NCBI GenBank assembly: GCA_963692995.1 | Contig: OY843611.1 | Location: 992,001 to 1,056,000 of the forward strand | Origin: Bin87 sp963692995 | Lineage (GTDB): Bacteria; Chloroflexota; Dehalococcoidia; Lucifugimonadales; UBA3495 | DNA length: 64,000 nucleotides | Reading direction: 5' to 3' | Shown here: positions 17,523 through 26,328 of the stretch, piece by piece | Numbering within the stretch: position 1 is the stretch's first letter | Layout: each line of letters opens with the position of its first letter | Translations under genes and position numbers: made by a program | Notes under the pieces: model-generated | Databases searched by the model: none | What the model was told of the DNA's origin: nothing | The model's input: the letters and a program-made list of their open reading frames with translations, nothing else

Positions 17523-18440
17523 GTGGCACAGGAAAACACGGCAGCAACTGCCGGCGAAGCCCTCGTTCAACCGGAGGTCCCGCGCAGCCGAGGCTGGTGG
17601 TGGGTCATCATCCGCTTCTGCCAGCGCAACCCCATGGGCGCCGTATCCGGCTTTATGATCATCGCCATAGTGGCGGTGGCCCTCCTCGCTCCCTGGGTCT
17701 CGACACACCATCCCACCGATGAAGCCAACTTCCGCGCCTTGCGGAAGCCACCCAGTTCGGCGCACTGGCTGGGCACCGATGATATTGGCCGTGACCTCTA
17801 CAGCCGGGTCGTGCATGGCGCCCGGATCTCCCTGTTCGTCGCCCTGGTCGCGGTGGTGGTCGGCGACTTCATTGGCGCCGCCTGGGGAGTGGCGACGGGG
17901 TACATCGGCGGAAAGTTCGACATCTACAGCCAGCGATTCCTCGAGTTGATGATGTCCTTCCCCACGCTGATCCTGGCGATGATACTGGTGCTGGCCATGG
18001 GGGCCGGCGTCTGGACGGTGATCGTCGCCATCAGCATCACCCGTGTTCCAATCGCGGTGCGGGTGATCCGGTCGGTGACCCTGAGCGTCAAGGAGTACGC
18101 CTACGTGGACGCCGCCCAGGCCATCGGCGCGTCCAGCAGTCGGGTAATGGTACGGCACATCGCCCCCCAGTGCGTCGCGCCCTGGCTAGTGCTGGCGACG
18201 GCGCACCTGGGGTCGGTAATTATCCTGGAGGCATCTTTGGGGTTCTTGGGCGTCGGTGTGCCGCTGCCGACGGCAACCTGGGGCAATATGCTGGGCGGGC
18301 CGGTAGCCGCCGGGCTGATCCCCCGCTGGTGGATGGTGGTATTCCCCGGCTTGGCTATCACGATCACGGTGCTGGCGTTCAACTTGTTCGGCGACTCCAT
18401 CCGCGACGCCCTCGACCCCAAGCTGCGGGGACGGACCTAG
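17523..18440 (+). CDS. Peptide ABC transporter permease (DppC type)
   Basis: 305-residue partner permease starting at GTG with AGGAG upstream. The family order is seen: a cytoplasmic N-terminus, first membrane segment (GAVSGFMIIAIVAVALLAPWV), the conserved HWLGTDDIGRDLYSRVVHGARISL, then four more segments. The EAA loop DAAQAIGASSSRVMVRHIAPQCVAPWLVLA contacts an ATPase. It starts 26 bases after the DppB-type gene. Confidence 0.92.
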   Translation: MAQENTAATAGEALVQPEVPRSRGWWWVIIRFCQRNPMGAVSGFMIIAIVAVALLAPWVSTHHPTDEANFRALRKPPSSAHWLGTDDIGRDLYSRVVHGARISLFVALVAVVVGDFIGAAWGVATGYIGGKFDIYSQRFLELMMSFPTLILAMILVLAMGAGVWTVIVAISITRVPIAVRVIRSVTLSVKEYAYVDAAQAIGASSSRVMVRHIAPQCVAPWLVLATAHLGSVIILEASLGFLGVGVPLPTATWGNMLGGPVAAGLIPRWWMVVFPGLAITITVLAFNLFGDSIRDALDPKLRGRT

Positions 18441-18472
18441 TCCTGCCTCCGCAGCGGCCATCGTCGATTAGA

Positions 18473-19792
18473 GTGGCACAGCTCTCGTCCACCCGGGGGG
18501 CCGCCGGCGGTTGGCGTCGCTGGCTTCGCAATTCGCGCTTTTGGCTGGCGGCGGGGTTGCTCATCGTCACGCTAGTGGCGATATGGGCATACCGCGCGTT
18601 TCAGCTGGAACCGTTGCTCTTCCCGCCTCCCGCCGCCGTTGCTGACCATCAAATGTCGGCGGCGAACGGCGATTGGCCATCCCTAAGGCGCGGCGCGGAC
18701 GGGTCGGCATGGTCGCCGGGCCCGGCGCCGGAGGCTCCGTTCCGGGCGCTGTGGGAAATTGAGACGCCCGGCGTCATGATAGCCAGCCCGGCGGTGGTTG
18801 GCGACATGGTGTTCATCACCACCGCGGACGGCGTGGCGGCCGGATTGAATGCCGAAGATGGAGAAACCCTGTGGGACTATGCAATCGGCTCGCCCTCGGA
18901 CAGCGCGCCGGCGGTGGCGGGCGGCGCCGTTTATCTGGGGGCGCGGAACCATCGGATCCTGGCGTTGGGTCAGCAGGACGGGCGGCTCCGGTGGGAGCGC
19001 AACCTGGGCAACATCGTGCTGGGGTCGGCCATCGTGGTGGACGGCACGGTGTACATCGGCTCCACCAACGGAAAGCTGGAAGCCTTGGACGCGGCCACCG
19101 GAGAGCAGCGGTGGTCCGTGACGACCGACGGCTGGGTGGTGGGACATCCGGCAACGGATGGATCGGTAGTGGCCGCCACGTCGTTGGGTGAACGGTTCAT
19201 CACGATAGATGCTGCAACGGGGCGACGGCGGCTGGTGTTCTTCTCCGGCACGCCTGTCGTGGGTGGGCCGGTGATCGCCGATGGACGGGCGTATTTCGTC
19301 ACCAACCGGGGCGGAGTGTGGGCGGTGGATCCGACGGCGGTGAGCCGTCCCTTCAGCCGGTTTGCCTACGTCGCCAGGTTCAATTTCTTCTACTGGCGGC
19401 TGCTGAAAACTCCGCCCCGGCAGACGGGCACGGTCTGGGTAGCGTCGGCGCAAGGGCGGGTGAAATACAGCCCGGCTTACGCCAATGGCCGGCTGTTCGT
19501 CGTCAACGAAAGCAACAAAGTAACCGCCTTTGACGGGGCCGGCGGGCAGGAATTATGGGAGGCTCAGCTGGAAAAGGAGGTCGTCGCCGAGCCGGTGGCC
19601 GCCGGCGATTTCTTGATGCTGGGAACGGCGGACGGCGCGTTGATCGCCCTCAATGTCGCCGACGGAGCGGAAGCGTGGCGGCACACCTTGGAAGGCAGCC
19701 GACTGTCGGCGGCGCCGGCCGTGTCCGGCGAAACGCTGTACGTTCCCACCACCGACGGACGCCTGTGGGCGTTGCGGGGCCGGCTGCAATGA
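18473..19792 (+). CDS. Membrane-anchored PQQ-like beta-propeller protein
   Basis: 439 residues from a GTG at 18473, the first usable start after the permease; the same frame is open further upstream but only as a shadow of that gene. One membrane helix (residues 22-40, FWLAAGLLIVTLVAIWAY) is followed by repeated propeller blades of the type VVGDMVFITTADGVAAGLNAEDGETLWDYAIG, about 40 residues each, as in BamB and PQQ-dependent dehydrogenase-like proteins. I see no PQQ dehydrogenase catalytic region, so it is probably a binding or scaffold protein outside the membrane. Placement 32 bases after the transporter suggests cotranscription and perhaps a link to solute capture. Confidence 0.8.
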   Translation: MAQLSSTRGAAGGWRRWLRNSRFWLAAGLLIVTLVAIWAYRAFQLEPLLFPPPAAVADHQMSAANGDWPSLRRGADGSAWSPGPAPEAPFRALWEIETPGVMIASPAVVGDMVFITTADGVAAGLNAEDGETLWDYAIGSPSDSAPAVAGGAVYLGARNHRILALGQQDGRLRWERNLGNIVLGSAIVVDGTVYIGSTNGKLEALDAATGEQRWSVTTDGWVVGHPATDGSVVAATSLGERFITIDAATGRRRLVFFSGTPVVGGPVIADGRAYFVTNRGGVWAVDPTAVSRPFSRFAYVARFNFFYWRLLKTPPRQTGTVWVASAQGRVKYSPAYANGRLFVVNESNKVTAFDGAGGQELWEAQLEKEVVAEPVAAGDFLMLGTADGALIALNVADGAEAWRHTLEGSRLSAAPAVSGETLYVPTTDGRLWALRGRLQ

Positions 19793-19904
19793 CCCTAATG
19801 CTTCGCACGGTCTTTACGTTGCAGCGGCTTTGCGGCAACTCCCGGTTTCCGGGCCTCGCCATGCGTCGGTCTCTCAAACCGGCAAGTGGGATCAAGCGGC
19901 CCGG

Positions 19905-19933
19905 TTGACGGTGATTCCTGGCGTGCCTATACT
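19905..19933 (+). promoter_or_regulatory. Sigma70-type promoter for the Tam-like methyltransferase
   Basis: TTGACG (19905-19910), 17-base spacer, TATACT (19928-19933), about 40 bases before the coding start. Confidence 0.75.
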
Positions 19934-19975
19934 CGTCGCAGTCGCAATCGACGCCAAGGAGAACATACTGACACT

Positions 19976-20800
19976 ATGACGCAAGCATCCCCCCACCAGC
20001 GCGACTTGGCCGGCGAGTCCTGGGATCCGGGCCAATATCTCAAGTTTTCCGACCACCGCTTGAGGCCGGCGCTGGATCTGATGGGGCGGATACCCCTGGA
20101 ACATCCGCAGACGGTATTCGACTTGGGCTGCGGCAGCGGGAACGTCACTCGCCTGCTGGCCGACCGCTGGCCGGACGCCGACGTGGCCGGCATCGACAAC
20201 TCGCCGGAGATGCTGGCTCAGGCGGCGTCAACCGCCTCGCGAGTCCGCTGGCTGGCCGGCGATCTGGCGGACTGGCAGCCCGACCGAACCCCGGCAATCC
20301 TGTATTCCAACGCTGTGATTCAATGGGTGCCCGACCACCACGAGTTGGTGCCCCGCATGTGGGACACGCTGCCACCCGGCGGATGCCTGGCGGTGCAGGC
20401 TCCACTGAGCTGGGATATGCGTTCGCATCAGCTCATGCGGGAAACGCTGGATAATGGCAGTGCGGGAGGAAAAACCATCGGCAGTACGGAATTGCGGACC
20501 GCGGTGGGCAACCGCTGGGTGCAAGACCCCGATTTTTACTACGATATGCTGGCTCCCGACGCCGACCACCTGGACGTGTGGACGACCGAGTACCAGCACG
20601 TTTTGACCGGCGACGACGCAGTCCTGGAATGGGTTACCGGGACCGGCCTGCGCCCCATTTTAAACGGCCTGGATGACGCCGAACGCGCAGTTTATCTCGA
20701 CGAATATCGGCGTCGCCTGAGCAGCGAGTATCCCAGGCGAGGCGACGGGGTTACGCTGTACCCCTTTCGGCGGCTGTTCTTCGTGGCGGTACGAAAGTAA
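19976..20800 (+). CDS. tam: Trans-aconitate 2-methyltransferase-like SAM methyltransferase
   Basis: 274 residues from the ATG at 19976; AAGGAG lies about 14 bases upstream, rather far. The N-terminal SWDPGQYLKFSDHRLRPALDLMGRIP is the signature of Tam enzymes, and VFDLGCGSGNVT (about residues 47-58) is SAM-binding motif I, followed by AGIDNSPEMLAQA. Tam esterifies trans-aconitate, a toxic by-product of aconitase. Length fits (about 250-270). The C-terminal LEWVTGTGLRPILNGL also fits. Single gene with its own promoter; the next gene follows 34 bases later. Confidence 0.85.
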   Translation: MTQASPHQRDLAGESWDPGQYLKFSDHRLRPALDLMGRIPLEHPQTVFDLGCGSGNVTRLLADRWPDADVAGIDNSPEMLAQAASTASRVRWLAGDLADWQPDRTPAILYSNAVIQWVPDHHELVPRMWDTLPPGGCLAVQAPLSWDMRSHQLMRETLDNGSAGGKTIGSTELRTAVGNRWVQDPDFYYDMLAPDADHLDVWTTEYQHVLTGDDAVLEWVTGTGLRPILNGLDDAERAVYLDEYRRRLSSEYPRRGDGVTLYPFRRLFFVAVRK

Positions 20801-20834
20801 AACGGGCCGCCAGCAACTATTCGGAGGTGCGATT

Positions 20835-21770
20835 ATGACGGTTCTGGTTTTGGGCGGCGCCGGGTTCATTGGCCCGCGGGTTATTCGCAAACTGGTGGAA
20901 CGGGGCGAGGACGTGTACGCCTCGGACATCAACCCAATACCGGATATCCCGGGGGTTGATCGGGACGCCATCCGAACTTCTCGGGTGGACATCACCGAGT
21001 TCGAGCAGGTGGCCCGCGCCATCGTCGAATCCCAACCGGATCGCATCATCAACCTGGCCTACCTGCTGGGCGGCGGCGAGGGCAATCCGCACCACCAGAT
21101 GCGTCTGAACATCCTGGGCATGGACAACTGCTTTGAAGCCGGACGGTTGCTGGGCGTCAATCGCATCGTTTACGCCAGTTCGGTTGCCGTCAGCGGGCAG
21201 CAGTCCAATTTCGGTGACCGCGATGCCAACGAGGATGACGGCGTATTCGGCACGAGCCAGTACGCCACTCACAAAATCTTCAACGAGTTCCAGGCCAAGA
21301 TGTTCAACGAGAACTACGGAATGAGCATCACCGGGATCAGGCCGGCTAACGTGACCGGGCCCGACAAGGTGCGCGGCTCCGTGGACCACGTGCGCTGCAT
21401 AACGCTGCCGGCCCGCGGCGAACCCGTGAGCTTCCCCTACCAGGATATGTGGCGGCTGCCCATCCACGTGGAGGACATCGCCGAAGCTTTCGTCCGCGTT
21501 TCCCTGGTGGATCGCAGCGAGGGCGCGGTGTACAACTCCGGCGGCACGCCCATCAGCCTGGGCGACCTGGCCGATATAGTGCGCGGCTACCTTCCCGACG
21601 CGCAAATCTCCTTCGACAACGAGGGCGGACGCGAGCATTCCGGCAACTACCTGGTGGACAACAGCCGGCTGCTCACCGAGTTCGAGCTGTCCTACCCGCC
21701 ATTCCGGCAGCGCGTCCTGGAAATCATCAACGAGGTGCGCGCCGACGAGGGTTTGCCCTTGGTAAGTTAG
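20835..21770 (+). CDS. NAD-dependent epimerase/dehydratase
   Basis: 311-residue extended short-chain dehydrogenase. GGAGFIGPRV near the N-terminus binds NAD(P), and the YATHK pair (YxxxK) with upstream YASSVAVSG gives the catalytic Tyr/Lys/Ser. After the core, GIRPANVTGPDK and a C-terminal substrate-binding lobe fit nucleotide-sugar or other small-molecule epimerases. GGAGG precedes the ATG. No sugar-biosynthesis genes are nearby, so the substrate cannot be inferred. It may share the promoter of the methyltransferase. Confidence 0.88.
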   Translation: MTVLVLGGAGFIGPRVIRKLVERGEDVYASDINPIPDIPGVDRDAIRTSRVDITEFEQVARAIVESQPDRIINLAYLLGGGEGNPHHQMRLNILGMDNCFEAGRLLGVNRIVYASSVAVSGQQSNFGDRDANEDDGVFGTSQYATHKIFNEFQAKMFNENYGMSITGIRPANVTGPDKVRGSVDHVRCITLPARGEPVSFPYQDMWRLPIHVEDIAEAFVRVSLVDRSEGAVYNSGGTPISLGDLADIVRGYLPDAQISFDNEGGREHSGNYLVDNSRLLTEFELSYPPFRQRVLEIINEVRADEGLPLVS

Positions 21771-21829
21771 CCGCGGCGTAAACTAGCCACGGTTGATATT
21801 CGCCACAGCTAATGTTAGCGGCGGCGCGC

Positions 21830-21858
21830 TTGCCGCCGTTTCGCATCGCCCATATAAT
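21830..21858 (+). promoter_or_regulatory. Sigma70-type promoter for the flavin oxidoreductase
   Basis: TTGCCG (21830-21835), 17-base spacer, TATAAT (21853-21858), about 95 bases before the ATG at 21952. Confidence 0.7.
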
Positions 21859-21951
21859 GCCGCTATCAGCAGTCAACCGAACCCGTCCAGTTGCGCCCAT
21901 TGATGTGCCACTTCCTTTGCGGATCAACCGGACCAGAAGGAGGATTTCCCG

Positions 21952-23124
21952 ATGGCATTACCTGATCGTATGAAATTTGGCATCTTTATGGGCCCGTTCC
22001 ACCGCGCCGGCGAAAACCCGACCCTGGCCCTGGAGCGCGACTTGGAGCTGGTGCAGTGGCTGGACTACCTGGGATTTGACGAGGCCTGGATTGGCGAGCA
22101 CCACAGCGCGGGTTGGGAGATCATCTCTTCCCCCGAGATTTTTATCGGCGTCGCTGCTGAGCGCACCAAGCACATCAAACTGGGCACCGGCGTAGTCAGC
22201 CTGCCCTACCATCACCCGTTCATGGTCGCCAACTGGATGACCCAGCTGGACCACATGACCCGGGGCCGCGTGATGCTGGGCGTTGGCCCCGGCGCGCTGC
22301 CCGGCGACGCTTACATGATGGGCATCGACCCTGGCAAGCAGCGCATCCGCATGGATGAGGCGCTGGGGGTCATCATGCGCCTGTTCACCGAGAAGGAACC
22401 CATCACCCACAAGAGCGACTGGTTCGAGCTGCAAGAGGCCATGCTCCAACTGCGTCCTTACCAGTCTCCCCATATGCCGGTCTCGGTGGCGTCGGTGCAG
22501 ACTCCCTCCGGCGTCTCCCTCGCCGGCAAGCACGGCGCGTCCGTGTTGACCATAACCACGCCGCGCGACCCGAAAATGCCTCAGGGGGCCGAACTGAGCG
22601 AACTGTGGGACATCTGCGAAGAATCGGCCGCCGAGCACAACCAGGTTGTTGACCGCTTCGAGTGGCGGCTGGTTTTGCCGGTCCACCTGGCTGACACCCG
22701 CAAAGAAGCCTTCGAGCAGGCCCGCATCGGCGCCGGACGATACCAGCGGGAGTACTTCGAGCATACCATGGGCCGGCCTCAGATAGTGGATGGCCCACCC
22801 GATAAGATTATCGACGTGATGGCCGAGCGTGGCGCGTGGATCATCGGCACCCCCGACGATTGCATCGAGGGCATCAAGCGGCTGGAGGAGCGCAGCGGCG
22901 GCTTCGGCGCCTTCATGGTGCAAACGGTGGACTGGGCCGCCCGCGAGCACATGCTCCACAGCTACGAACTGATGGCCCGCCACGTGATGCCCCACTTCCA
23001 GGGCAGCGCCCAAGCCACTATCGATGCCAACAAGTGGGCCTACGAGCGCCACGAGACCCTTCAGGCCGGACGCGCCAGGGCTCTGGACCGGGCGCGGGAG
23101 GACTACGCCAACCGGAACCCATAG
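21952..23124 (+). CDS. LLM class flavin-dependent oxidoreductase
   Basis: 390-residue TIM-barrel enzyme of the bacterial-luciferase family using FMN or F420. Seen: KFGIFMGPFHRAGENPT, the DEAWIGEHHSAGWEI block, IKLGTGVVSLPYHHPFMVANWMTQLDHMTRGRVMLGVGPGALP, and a C-terminal GTPDDCIEGIKRL. The EHHSAGW stretch resembles limonene/alkanal monooxygenase-like members. AAGGAGG precedes the ATG. Family members oxidise a wide range of organic substrates; which one here is unknown. Two other members lie at 48.4 and 49.9 kb. Confidence 0.88.
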   Translation: MALPDRMKFGIFMGPFHRAGENPTLALERDLELVQWLDYLGFDEAWIGEHHSAGWEIISSPEIFIGVAAERTKHIKLGTGVVSLPYHHPFMVANWMTQLDHMTRGRVMLGVGPGALPGDAYMMGIDPGKQRIRMDEALGVIMRLFTEKEPITHKSDWFELQEAMLQLRPYQSPHMPVSVASVQTPSGVSLAGKHGASVLTITTPRDPKMPQGAELSELWDICEESAAEHNQVVDRFEWRLVLPVHLADTRKEAFEQARIGAGRYQREYFEHTMGRPQIVDGPPDKIIDVMAERGAWIIGTPDDCIEGIKRLEERSGGFGAFMVQTVDWAAREHMLHSYELMARHVMPHFQGSAQATIDANKWAYERHETLQAGRARALDRAREDYANRNP

Positions 23125-23172
23125 CCGGGCAAGGGAGCGCCAACGACTTACCAGGCCGTGGTTTACAAACCC

Positions 23173-23269
23173 CGTCATTCCCGCGCCAGCGGGAATCCAG
23201 GGAGTACCAAATAAAGCCGGTTTTCCGCTGGCCGTGATTTTCCGGGTTCTTGCTTTCGCCGGAACGACG
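23173..23269. repeat. REP/BIME-like element
   Basis: A perfect 8-base hairpin (ATTCCCGC-gcca-GCGGGAAT, 23177-23196) opens with CGTC; a degenerate second half ends near GCCGGAACGACG at 23269. The layout matches the paired elements at 55.3 and 56.3 kb. Confidence 0.7.
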
Positions 23270-23383
23270 GCGTGGTTGCCAGTTTTAAACCGGCCCTAGC
23301 GGGTGGGATTCGCTGGCGACGGCGTTAGTTTCCCACATTCAAACATACGCCAGCCAAACACACGCCAGAAACGGAGGCCCACC

Positions 23384-25348
23384 ATGCCACTCCATCCGCA
23401 AGCGAAAGAGGTTATTGAGGCAACCCGTGCGCTGGGTTTGCCGCCCAACTATACGGTTACGCCGCAGGAAGCTCGCGCCAACGCGGCCCTGCGCCCCCGC
23501 GGCGCCGGCCCCGACGTGGGCAGGGTGAAGAACCGGAGCGTCCCGGGCCCGGCCGGCGACATCCCCGTCCGCATCTACACGCCGGAAGGCGACGGACCTT
23601 TCCCCATCCTGGTCTGGTATCACGGCGGCGGCTGGGTGCTCGGCGACCTGGAATCGGCCGACGGCACCGCGCGGCATCTGTGCGTGGGATCTCGCAACGT
23701 GGTAGTGTCGGTGGATTACCGATTGGCGCCGGAAGCCAAGTTCCCCGAACCATTCGATGACTGCTACTGGGCTACCGTCTGGGCCAGCGATCACGCGGAG
23801 GAACTGGGAGGCGTGCGCGGTGTTGTGTCGGTGGGCGGCGACAGCGCGGGCGGCAACCTCGCAGCCGCGGTCAGCATCAAGGCGGCGGAAACCGGCGATT
23901 TTCGGGTCAGCCTCCAGTTGCTCGTCTATCCGGTGACGGACGTTGACTTTGACACCGGATCATATATCGATAACGGAACCGGGTATAACCTGGAACGCCA
24001 GGGCATGATCTGGTTCTGGGACCACTACCTGGCGGATGAGTCCCAAAAGTCCGATCCCCTGGTCGCCCCGATGCGGCTATCCGCCGACTTTGAAGGCATC
24101 GCAGAACTGGCGCCGGCCCTGGTGATAACGGCCGAGTACGATCCGCTGCGCGATGAGGGCGAAGCCTATGGCCGCCGGCTCGGTGATTTTGGAGCGTCGG
24201 CCGAGGTCAACCGCTACGACGGGATGATCCACGGTTTCTTCGGCATGGCCAGCGTCATGGACACCGCGCGGGTCGCCATGGACGACGCCTGCAAGTTCCT
24301 GCGCGGCGCGGTGGACGACATGGTGGAGGAATACCACCGCCAGCACGAAGGCGACGTGGCTGCCATGCGTCAACTGCTTGACCCCCAGGCCGCTCACGTA
24401 CTGGAGTTGTTGGAGTCCCTCGACATCAAACCCTTCCAGGACATGAGCGTGGCGGAATGCCGAGAGGTGATGAACGGCCGGCCTCGACCGGAAGGCCCTG
24501 AAGTCGGGAAGGTGGAAGACCGTATTATCCCCAACCGGCACGGCAAAGAACCGGGCGATGTGCCCATCCGCATTTACACGCCGGCCACGTCCGGCTCCTG
24601 GGGAACTCTGGTCTGGTTCCACGGCGGCGGCTGGGTCATCGGCAACGTGGAAACCGCGGACGCCACGGCCCGGGAGTTGTGCGTGGGCGCCAACTGCGTG
24701 GTGGTGTCGGTCGATTATCGGCTGGCGCCCGAGCACAAATTCCCCACGCCCTTTGAGGATTGTCTGACCGCCACCTTATGGGCCATGGTCAACGCCGAAG
24801 CACTGGGCAGTCAGCCCGAAGCCATCGCCGTGGGCGGCGACAGCGCCGGAGGCAACTTGGCCGCGGCCGTTTCGTTGGCCCAGGACGATATGCCGCACCC
24901 GCTGGCCTTCCAGCTGCTCGTTTACCCCGTCACCGACGCCGAGTACGACACCCGCTCCTACCAAGTGAACGGACAGGGCATGTTCCTCGAAACGGCCGGC
25001 ATGCGCTGGTTCTGGGAACACTACCTGCCGCTCGGCGACCTGGCCGGCTACAACATCTTCGCCTCGCCGCTACGGGCCAGGCTATCGGACGACCTGCCGC
25101 CGGCGCTGGTGATAACCGCCGAGTTCGACCCCCTGCGCGACGAAGGCGAAGCCTACGCCGACGCCCTGGAAGACGCCGGCGTTGCCACCACGCTCATCCG
25201 TTACGATGGCGTGATCCACGGCTTCTACGGATTGCCCCACGTCATCGACAAAGGAAGGCAGGCGCTGGCGGCCTCCTGCGACAGCCTGCAAGAAGCCTTC
25301 GGCGCGGCGCTGGCGCAACCGGAACCGGCGGTCGCCGCAGACAACTGA
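23384..25348 (+). CDS. Tandem-fused alpha/beta hydrolase (HSL family, two catalytic domains)
   Basis: 654 residues from the ATG at 23384, chosen for the GGAGG upstream; the frame is open from 23303. Two complete hormone-sensitive-lipase-type esterase domains are fused. Domain 1: HGGGW at residues 80-84, GDSAGG with Ser154, then EYDPLRDEG (Asp) and YDGMIHGFFG (His). Domain 2: HGGGW with His413, GDSAGG with Ser487, EFDPLRDEG and YDGVIHGFYG. Both therefore keep the oxyanion hole and full Ser-Asp-His triad. A helical linker of about 90 residues joins them. Related single-domain enzymes are about 310 residues, so this is an internal duplication. Substrate unknown; short-chain esters are likely. 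Confidence 0.9.
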   Translation: MPLHPQAKEVIEATRALGLPPNYTVTPQEARANAALRPRGAGPDVGRVKNRSVPGPAGDIPVRIYTPEGDGPFPILVWYHGGGWVLGDLESADGTARHLCVGSRNVVVSVDYRLAPEAKFPEPFDDCYWATVWASDHAEELGGVRGVVSVGGDSAGGNLAAAVSIKAAETGDFRVSLQLLVYPVTDVDFDTGSYIDNGTGYNLERQGMIWFWDHYLADESQKSDPLVAPMRLSADFEGIAELAPALVITAEYDPLRDEGEAYGRRLGDFGASAEVNRYDGMIHGFFGMASVMDTARVAMDDACKFLRGAVDDMVEEYHRQHEGDVAAMRQLLDPQAAHVLELLESLDIKPFQDMSVAECREVMNGRPRPEGPEVGKVEDRIIPNRHGKEPGDVPIRIYTPATSGSWGTLVWFHGGGWVIGNVETADATARELCVGANCVVVSVDYRLAPEHKFPTPFEDCLTATLWAMVNAEALGSQPEAIAVGGDSAGGNLAAAVSLAQDDMPHPLAFQLLVYPVTDAEYDTRSYQVNGQGMFLETAGMRWFWEHYLPLGDLAGYNIFASPLRARLSDDLPPALVITAEFDPLRDEGEAYADALEDAGVATTLIRYDGVIHGFYGLPHVIDKGRQALAASCDSLQEAFGAALAQPEPAVAADN

Positions 25349-25375
25349 CGCGGCGCGATACCAGGCCGCGCACTG

Positions 25376-25395
25376 GGGCGGGTAACTACCCGCCC
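25376..25395. repeat. GC-rich hairpin after the esterase gene
   Basis: GGGCGGGTA-ac-TACCCGCCC, perfect 9-base arms, 28 bases after the esterase stop. A short AT-rich tail follows (ATTATAA) but no real U-run, so termination is possible rather than certain. Confidence 0.6.
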
Positions 25396-25418
25396 ATTAT
25401 AACCTGCGTATGCCGCTG

Positions 25419-25427
25419 TGCTATGAT
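25419..25427 (+). promoter_or_regulatory. Extended -10 promoter element before Uma2 gene 1
   Basis: TGC-TATGAT, an extended -10 with no clear -35 box, about 45 bases before the chosen start. The second Uma2 gene has a similar element at 34293-34301 (TGT-TAGAAT). Confidence 0.5.
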
Positions 25428-25470
25428 GGCGTTGCATCACGCCACGATAAACCGCCGCGCCGCGAGGCCC

Positions 25471-26208
25471 ATGATGACCACCCCCGCCCGAATTGGCCAG
25501 CTGCCCCCGCCAAATGGGTCCGGCATCCGCCTCACCGAGCTGCCCGACCCGCCCCAAATTTCCGACATGGCTACGCAGATGCCCGATATTGCGCGGTCCC
25601 ATGAAACATTGCGCGCCCATTATCGTACACGGCCCGATGTGGCTGTAATGGGCAACGGCTATCTGTGCCAGGATGCCGGCGACGTTAGGCGGGCGCCCTA
25701 TCCGGACTTGATAGTAGCCTTCGCTATGCTGATACCGCCGGCGGAAGTAGTTGCTTCCAATGGCTATAACATCAGCGAGATCGGCAAACCGCCGGATTTC
25801 GTCCTGGAAGTAGCCTCAGCGTCAACCGGACGGCGGGATTACACGGTGAAGCGCGCGAGCTATGCTGGCTACGGCGTTGCGGAATACTGGCGATTTGACC
25901 GCACCGGCGGGCAGTTTCACGACAGGGCGCTGGCCGGCGACCGGCTGCGGCCCAACGGAGAGTACGAACCAATCCTTGTAACGACACTGCCCGACGGCGT
26001 GATTCGGGGATACAGCCCAGTGTTGGGCTTGGAACTGCGCTGGGTTGCGGAGCAACTGCGTTTTTGGAACCCGACAACCGGGGAATACCTGCCGGATTTG
26101 ACCGAGGCCACAGCACAGCGCGATGCCGTTGTTGCTGAACGCGATGCTGCCCAGGAACGCATTCGCCAATTGGAAGCGGAATTGCGTCGCTGGCGAGAGG
26201 GAGGGTAG
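25471..26208 (+). CDS. Uma2 family putative endonuclease with coiled-coil tail
   Basis: 245 residues from the ATG at 25471 (GAGG upstream); the frame is open far upstream only as a shadow of the esterase. Uma2 proteins have a PD-(D/E)XK nuclease-like fold and are numerous in cyanobacteria and Chloroflexota; their job is not established. Here the conserved acidic residues are in YPDLIVAF (Asp) and DFVLEVAS (Glu), followed by KRASYAGYGVAEYW, the typical block. The last 40 residues (AERDAAQERIRQLEAELRRW) form a coiled coil. No partner toxin, recombinase or transposase is adjacent. Confidence 0.8.
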   Translation: MMTTPARIGQLPPPNGSGIRLTELPDPPQISDMATQMPDIARSHETLRAHYRTRPDVAVMGNGYLCQDAGDVRRAPYPDLIVAFAMLIPPAEVVASNGYNISEIGKPPDFVLEVASASTGRRDYTVKRASYAGYGVAEYWRFDRTGGQFHDRALAGDRLRPNGEYEPILVTTLPDGVIRGYSPVLGLELRWVAEQLRFWNPTTGEYLPDLTEATAQRDAVVAERDAAQERIRQLEAELRRWREGG

Positions 26209-26328
26209 GCAACCAAAGGCACACTGTGCAATACGGCAGCAAAGGAACTAAACCATCCGACCCGTTACAATCCTTCAAACGGAACCTTCTGCCACCCGCA
26301 CTCGACTCTATCGTAAGGAGCGCACATC

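Noticed and set aside
18170..18472. N-terminal extension of the beta-propeller gene
   Set aside because: It overlaps the permease in another frame and has no signal-like start; the membrane helix fits the later GTG.
21958..23178. Long open frame (406 codons) on the minus strand
   Set aside because: Antisense to the flavin oxidoreductase; shadow frame.
24760..25470. N-terminal extension of the first Uma2 gene
   Set aside because: The frame is open but overlaps the esterase, is Arg-rich and alien to Uma2; an extended -10 box and GAGG mark the later start.
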